This document shows, piece by piece, positions 4,485 through 7,993 of a stretch of DNA of 7,993 nt. This DNA is from an uncultured Collinsella sp. (GTDB lineage: Bacteria; Actinomycetota; Coriobacteriia; Coriobacteriales; Coriobacteriaceae), in NCBI GenBank assembly GCA_900541285.1, contig UQJA01000095.1:1-7993 (forward strand), given 5' to 3'. Both the position numbers and the translations under genes were made by a program. Positions within the stretch are counted from its first letter, which is position 1, and every line of letters begins with the position of its first letter. The notes below the pieces were generated by a model. That model was not told the DNA's origin, searched no databases, and saw only the letters and a list, made by a program, of their open reading frames with translations.

Positions 4485-5570
4485 TTAGGCCAGGTGCGCG
4501 ATAACGGCATCGGCGAAGGCCTGCGTGCCCACCGCGCCCTCAACGGAGCCGGTCTGGGCACGACGCACGTCACCGGTAACCTGCTCGCCCTCGTCGAGCG
4601 TGGCAGATACGGCGGCGCGAATACGATTGGCGGCATCGTTCTCGCCCAGGTGATCGAGCATCATCGCAGCAGAGAGGATCTCGGCCGTGGGGTTGGCGAT
4701 ATCCTTGCCCGCGATATCGGGCGCGGAGCCGTGCGTAGCCTCAAAGATGGCGCAGTCGGCACCGATGTTGGAGCCGGGGGCCATACCCAAGCCGCCCACC
4801 AGGCCGGCGCACAGGTCACTCACGATGTCGCCGTACAGGTTGGGCAGCACCAGGACATCGAAGTCGTTGGGGTTCTGGACCAGGCCCATGCAGGTGGCGT
4901 CGACGATCTTGTCGTTGAACTCGATATCGGGATAGTTGGCGGCCACCTCGCGCGCCACGCGCAGGAACAGGCCGTCGGTCGCCTTCATGATGTTGGCCTT
5001 GTGCACGGCCGTCACCTTTTTGCGGCCGCAGCGACGGGCATACTCAAAGGCATACTCCACAATGCGGCGGCTCTTGGCAATGGAGATGGGCTTGATCGAG
5101 ATCGCGGAATCGGCGGCGAAGGTCTTTTGGCCCGAACGCTCAACGAGCTGCGAAAGCTCCTCGACCTCGGCAGTGCCCTCATCGAACTCGATGCCGGCGT
5201 AGAGGTCCTCGGTGTTCTCGCGCACGATAACCAGGTCGACGTCGCGGAAGCGCGAGCCGTCACCCGGCTGCGACAGGCAGGGGCGCACGCAGGCATACAG
5301 GTCAAAATGCTTGCGCAGGGCCACGTTGACGCTGCGGAAACCCGTGCCGACCGGCGTGGTGATGGGGCCCTTGATGGCAACCTTGGTCTCGGCGACCGCA
5401 TCGAGCACGTGCTGGGGCAGCGGCGTGCCAAACTCGTCCATGACGCCGGCACCGGCCTCCTGGACGTTCCAATTGATCTGGACACCGGCAGCCTCGACCA
5501 CGCGGCGCATGGCCTGCGTAATCTCGGGACCGATACCGTCACCGGGAATCAGGACTACATCGTGCGCCAT
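4485..5570 (-). CDS. icd: NAD-type isocitrate dehydrogenase (isocitrate/isopropylmalate dehydrogenase family)
   Basis: A cytoplasmic enzyme of 361 residues that oxidises and decarboxylates isocitrate to 2-oxoglutarate, supplying carbon for glutamate. Landmarks are L-I-P-G-D-G-I-G-P-E (7-16); the isocitrate loop T-P-V-G-T-G-F-R-S-V-N-V-A-L-R-K (72-87) with Ser80 and Asn82 at the positions that bind isocitrate in E. coli Icd; Arg96; R-E-N-T-E-D-L-Y-A-G (117-126); catalytic Lys191 in H-K-A-N-I-M-K; Asp224; and Asp248/Asp252 for the metal. In the cofactor segment H-G-S-A-P-D-I-A-G-K (280-289), Asp285 and Ile286 replace the Lys-Tyr pair of NADP enzymes, which predicts NAD use. The S-x-N pattern argues against isopropylmalate; homoisocitrate dehydrogenase is a less likely alternative. 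The ATG at 5570 lies 6 bp after the upstream stop, and its GAGGAGT ribosome binding site overlaps the end of that gene. It is the last gene of the operon. Confidence 0.9.
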   Translation of the reverse strand: MAHDVVLIPGDGIGPEITQAMRRVVEAAGVQINWNVQEAGAGVMDEFGTPLPQHVLDAVAETKVAIKGPITTPVGTGFRSVNVALRKHFDLYACVRPCLSQPGDGSRFRDVDLVIVRENTEDLYAGIEFDEGTAEVEELSQLVERSGQKTFAADSAISIKPISIAKSRRIVEYAFEYARRCGRKKVTAVHKANIMKATDGLFLRVAREVAANYPDIEFNDKIVDATCMGLVQNPNDFDVLVLPNLYGDIVSDLCAGLVGGLGMAPGSNIGADCAIFEATHGSAPDIAGKDIANPTAEILSAAMMLDHLGENDAANRIRAAVSATLDEGEQVTGDVRRAQTGSVEGAVGTQAFADAVIAHLA

Positions 5571-5576
5571 AATCTG

Positions 5577-6275
5577 TTACTCCTCGTCTTCGGCGTCGTC
5601 AGATTTTTTAACGCTAGCACGCTTCTTCTTTTTGGAGAGATCCAGGCCAAAACGTTTAACAAGCATTTCGCAAATCTCGCTCGAACGGGCCTTGAGATAG
5701 CTGCCCTTACCGTTCTCGGCATCGAACTTAAGGCGCAGCGCAAGCTTCTCGGCAACCTCGGCGTCGATCTCGCCCTGGCAAAACTCGTACAGGCAACCGA
5801 GCATGTCGCGATACTCGAGGTCGCCGTGGTAGCACTGGATGGCCTCGTCCAGGATGGGCCAAGCCTCGCGCGAACGCTCGACGCTCGTGGCACCCCACAC
5901 GCACAGCAGGCGGAAGGCGGCATAGCGCAGCGTGGAGGAGATCTCGTCGAACAGTGCAGTCTCGGCGCCCTCAAAGGCATCGCCCAGCTGCTCGGGGCAG
6001 GTGGTGGCGAGCGCCGTCAGGGCATCGAGGGCCTCCCAGCGGGTCTGCGCCTCGGGGCGGTCGAGCGCCTCGATCAGCGCGGGCACGCAGGGCACGACGC
6101 GCTGCGGATCGCGCTCGGCAAGCAGGTGCAGCACGCGGGCGGCAAACTGGCGGATGCGGCGCGTGGGGCAGCCGAGCTCCTTGACCAGACGGTCGACGGC
6201 GTTCTCGTTCTCCTCTGCCAGCTGAAGCTGTGCCAGCTCCTCGTCGGTGAGCTGTTCGTCTTTGTTTTCTGCCAT
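5577..6275 (-). CDS. HEAT/armadillo-like helical repeat protein of unknown function
   Basis: A 232-residue soluble protein I do not recognise as a named gene. After an acidic start (1-25) it is almost entirely amphipathic helices that look like HEAT-type repeats: roughly 24-54 (V-K-E-L-G-C-P-T-R-R-I-R-Q-F-A-A-R-V-L), 59-95 (V-P-A-L-I-E-A-L ... W-E-A-L-D-A-L-T-A-L-A) and 101-131. A more divergent helical part follows (135-212). The C-terminus has a Lys-rich run (K-K-K-K, 215-218) and an acidic end. Such scaffolds usually bind other proteins. The ATG at 6275 has an AGAGGTAA ribosome binding site 15 bp after the previous gene, and isocitrate dehydrogenase follows after 6 bp, so it is within a tight operon. 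A link to the enzyme is only suggested by this layout. Confidence 0.85.
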   Translation of the reverse strand: MAENKDEQLTDEELAQLQLAEENENAVDRLVKELGCPTRRIRQFAARVLHLLAERDPQRVVPCVPALIEALDRPEAQTRWEALDALTALATTCPEQLGDAFEGAETALFDEISSTLRYAAFRLLCVWGATSVERSREAWPILDEAIQCYHGDLEYRDMLGCLYEFCQGEIDAEVAEKLALRLKFDAENGKGSYLKARSSEICEMLVKRFGLDLSKKKKRASVKKSDDAEDEE

Positions 6276-6290
6276 AGTTACCTCTTCTTA

Positions 6291-6719
6291 CTATTTCTTA
6301 GCGTGCTTGCCAGCACCCTTGCTGTCATCGGTGACCGAGATGAGCTGTCGGTCGGCTGCACCATTGTGACGCGCGCGGCGGCGCTCCTCGGCGTCGCCCG
6401 CATCGGCGGCGGCGCGGTGTGCCTTGTTGACGTTAAAGACCTCGTCGTGCTTGCGCCACGGGCCGACGGACTCGCCAAAGCTCATCTTAAGGCCGGCGAT
6501 AAAGCCGCCGAGCCAGCCGATCGGCGCAAACTGCACCAGCGGGAACAGCGAAAACACCCAGGTTAGCAGGACGACTGCCGCCGCACCTGCAAAATTGGCG
6601 ATCCAGTAGTCGCGCTTGGTGATGACGCGCTTTTCGCACGCCCACTGGCCGCACAAAAAGCCGATGTAAATCGCAAAGAGAAAGAGCACCAGCGCGAGCA
6701 CCACGAACGTCCAGCTCAT
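6291..6719 (-). CDS. Small membrane protein of unknown function
   Basis: A 142-residue protein I do not recognise. Hydrophobic helices lie at about 3-24 and 41-60, with a third possible one at 62-79 (P-I-G-W-L-G-G-F-I-A-G-L). The short loop C-G-Q-W-A-C-E-K-R-V-I-T-K-R (23-36) holds two Cys. The rest (85-142) is hydrophilic with an Arg-rich stretch and a Lys-rich end, so probably cytoplasmic. An upstream ATG at 6782 would give 163 residues, but it lies inside the preceding gene and adds an Arg-rich stretch. I chose the ATG at 6719 because GGGGAG stands about 8 bases before it and overlaps the stop of the preceding gene, pointing to translational coupling. Confidence 0.82.
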   Translation of the reverse strand: MSWTFVVLALVLFLFAIYIGFLCGQWACEKRVITKRDYWIANFAGAAAVVLLTWVFSLFPLVQFAPIGWLGGFIAGLKMSFGESVGPWRKHDEVFNVNKAHRAAADAGDAEERRRARHNGAADRQLISVTDDSKGAGKHAKK

Positions 6720-6724
6720 GGGCG

Positions 6725-7732
6725 CTACTCCCCGTGATGGTGGCCGCAGCAGCACTCGTGGCCGTCGCCGTGCTCGCCGCAACCGCAGCCTTCCTCGTGA
6801 GCACCGTGCTCCTCGGGATGATACTGCGACCAGTCCAGACCGGCGGCAATGGCGTCGGCCTCCTCCTTATAGAGTACCGTGATGGCCTGGGTACCCAGCT
6901 TGGCGCCACCGATGGCGTCGAGCATGTCGTAGAGCGTAAAGGCCACGTCGGCACCGGGCAGCGCGAGCTCGCGATCGTCGGCGTAAGCGAGCGCCAGGCG
7001 CAGGTCCTTAATGAAGTGCTCGACCATAAAGCCGGGCTTGTAGTCGCCGTCGAGCGCCTTGGGCGCCAGGCTCTCCATGGCGCCGGACTTACCGGTGCCG
7101 CCCAGGATCATCTGACGGGTCTTCTCCAGGTCAAGGCCGCTCAGCTCGGCAAATGCCATGGCGTCCGCCATGCCGACCATGCAGGCGCCCAGCGACACCT
7201 GATTGGCGAGCTTAGCAGCCTGGCCCTTGCCGGCGCCGTCGAAGCAGCAGATGTTTGCCGCAAAGGTGGAAAGGATATCGCGGACCGGCGCGATGTCGTT
7301 CTCGGTAGCGCCCACGATGGCCGTGAGCGTGCCGGCGATAGCACCCGACTCGCCGCCGGTGACGGGGCAGTCAAACGCCATGCGACCAGAAACCTGGGCG
7401 GCCTCGGCAATGTCACGGGCGAGCTCGGGCGAGCTCGTGGTGAGGTCGATCAAGACCGCGCCGGGCTTAGTGCACGCGAGCAGGCCGTCGCCCGCCAGGT
7501 AGAGCTCCTCAACCTCAGAGGGATAGCCCACCATGGTAAAGACGACATCGGCGTTCGCCGCGGCATCGGCCGGCGTATCGGCCCAGGCGGCACCGCGCTC
7601 GATAAGCGCTGCGGCCTTGGACTTGGTGCGGTTGTTGACCGTGACGGGATAGCCGGCATCCAGGATGTGGCCGGCGATAGGGGCACCCATGATTCCGGTG
7701 CCGATAAATGCGACGGAGAGCTTGTTTGCCAT
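6725..7732 (-). CDS. 3-hydroxyisobutyrate dehydrogenase-family reductase with Cys/His-rich tail
   Basis: A 335-residue beta-hydroxyacid dehydrogenase of the 3-hydroxyisobutyrate dehydrogenase / tartronate semialdehyde reductase / succinic semialdehyde reductase group. The Rossmann motif is A-F-I-G-T-G-I-M-G-A-P-I-A (8-20). Asn34-Arg35-Thr36 after the second strand suggests NADP rather than NAD. The substrate loop is D-C-P-V-T-G-G (121-127), and the catalytic Lys is Lys174 in G-K-G-Q-A-A-K-L-A-N-Q. The C-terminal domain signature K-D-L-R-L-A-L is at 242-248. The normal fold ends near residue 303. A further 31 residues follow with 5 Cys and 8 His (305-335), which is unusual for the family and looks metal-binding. 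The ATG at 7732 has an AAGGAAAGG ribosome binding site. The exact substrate cannot be told. A small membrane protein gene follows 5 bp after the stop. Confidence 0.9.
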   Translation of the reverse strand: MANKLSVAFIGTGIMGAPIAGHILDAGYPVTVNNRTKSKAAALIERGAAWADTPADAAANADVVFTMVGYPSEVEELYLAGDGLLACTKPGAVLIDLTTSSPELARDIAEAAQVSGRMAFDCPVTGGESGAIAGTLTAIVGATENDIAPVRDILSTFAANICCFDGAGKGQAAKLANQVSLGACMVGMADAMAFAELSGLDLEKTRQMILGGTGKSGAMESLAPKALDGDYKPGFMVEHFIKDLRLALAYADDRELALPGADVAFTLYDMLDAIGGAKLGTQAITVLYKEEADAIAAGLDWSQYHPEEHGAHEEGCGCGEHGDGHECCCGHHHGE

Positions 7733-7830
7733 GAAACCTTTCCTTTTGGGTTGGGTGTTGTTACCAGGGTGAATACTCGGTGCCAGCGTTTCGGCCGTGA
7801 CTTGAGGGCACTTGCAGCCGCAGCGCCTGT
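7733..7830 (-). other. Spacer between degV-family gene and reductase gene
   Basis: A 98-bp gap with the reductase's ribosome binding site at its end. I see no convincing terminator hairpin or promoter hexamers, so read-through from the degV-family gene into the reductase operon is possible. Confidence 0.3.
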
Positions 7831-7993
7831 CTACTCACCACGCACGCGGCGCGCGATGCGGTCGGAAAGCGAGGCTTTCTCGGCACGGTTCTTGCCCCAA
7901 AACGCGCAAGCCACCATGCCGGGGCCCACGTGCGAGCCGATGGTGGGACCGACGGAACTACGGATGATGGTGACGTCGGCGCAGCCTTCCTCC
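7831..7993 (-). CDS. DegV-family fatty-acid-binding protein, partial (C-terminal 53 residues)
   Basis: The end of a gene that enters from the right edge and stops with TAG at 7833-7831. The visible 53 residues contain the characteristic DegV ending S-S-V-G-P-T-I-G-S-H-V-G-P-G-M-V-A-C-A-F-W-G, corresponding to the G-x-V-I-G-x-H-x-G-P-G motif around the lipid pocket, followed by a basic tail R-I-A-R-R-V-R-G-E. DegV/FakB proteins bind fatty acids for phosphorylation by FakA; most of the protein lies outside the window, so its specific role cannot be judged. It lies upstream of, and in the same direction as, the reductase gene. Confidence 0.85.
   Translation of the reverse strand, partial: EEGCADVTIIRSSVGPTIGSHVGPGMVACAFWGKNRAEKASLSDRIARRVRGE

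Noticed and set aside
4494..6566. A 690-codon open frame on the plus strand, antisense to isocitrate dehydrogenase, the HEAT-like gene and part of the small membrane protein gene
   Set aside because: It is a shadow of GC-rich codon use on the opposite strand. The minus-strand genes have clear family motifs and ribosome binding sites, while this frame has low-complexity composition and no recognisable domain.
6720..6782. Earlier start (6782) for the small membrane protein
   Set aside because: It overlaps the end of the reductase gene, adds an Arg-rich non-conserved-looking segment, and the ATG at 6719 has a well-placed GGGGAG.
1..7993. CRISPR array, tRNA, rRNA, insertion sequence or prophage
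   Set aside because: No regularly spaced repeats, cloverleaf genes, transposase, integrase or phage structural genes are visible.

Overview
The window looks like chromosomal DNA from a high-GC gut actinobacterium of the class Coriobacteriia, most likely Collinsella or a close relative. This rests on GC-rich genes with clear AGGAGG-type ribosome binding sites, a mannose-family PTS operon that includes a YajC gene, an NAD-type isocitrate dehydrogenase, a DegV protein and a DUF2975/HTH pair. It is an inference from gene content, not a database match. Nothing suggests a phage, insertion sequence, CRISPR array or RNA gene.

Region 1 (1-1572, minus strand) is the upstream part of a mannose/fructose/sorbose-family PTS operon in the order EIIA, YajC, EIIB, EIIC, with EIIC cut by the window edge. 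The EIIB resembles N-acetylgalactosamine (Aga) permeases, so an amino sugar or a glycosaminoglycan-derived sugar is the likeliest substrate. The EIIA stop overlaps the yajC start (TAATG), so the YajC-like protein is made together with the transporter.

Region 2 (1573-2272) is about 700 bp of AT-rich non-coding DNA between divergent transcription units. It is dense in inverted and direct repeats: three LacI-type dyads, an 11-bp-arm inverted repeat, a 10-bp-period direct repeat, and extended -10 promoters facing both ways. It is the probable control region of the PTS operon and of the cassette on its other side.

Region 3 (2273-3160, plus strand) is a two-gene cassette: a four-helix DUF2975 membrane protein and a small Cro/CI-type repressor. 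A palindrome lies on the cassette's -10 element. A 15-bp-stem hairpin separates it from the convergent next gene.

Region 4 (3273-7993, minus strand) holds housekeeping-like genes, read in transcription order: the end of a DegV-family gene, a 3-hydroxyisobutyrate-dehydrogenase-family reductase with a Cys/His-rich C-terminal tail, a small membrane protein, a HEAT-like protein, an NAD-type isocitrate dehydrogenase, a hairpin, and a membrane-anchored SurA-like chaperone. The middle four are closely spaced, with Shine-Dalgarno sequences touching or just after the upstream stop codons, and probably form one operon.

The features most worth following up are the metal-binding-type tail on the reductase, the YajC homologue inside the PTS operon, and the layered operator-like repeats in the 700-bp control region.
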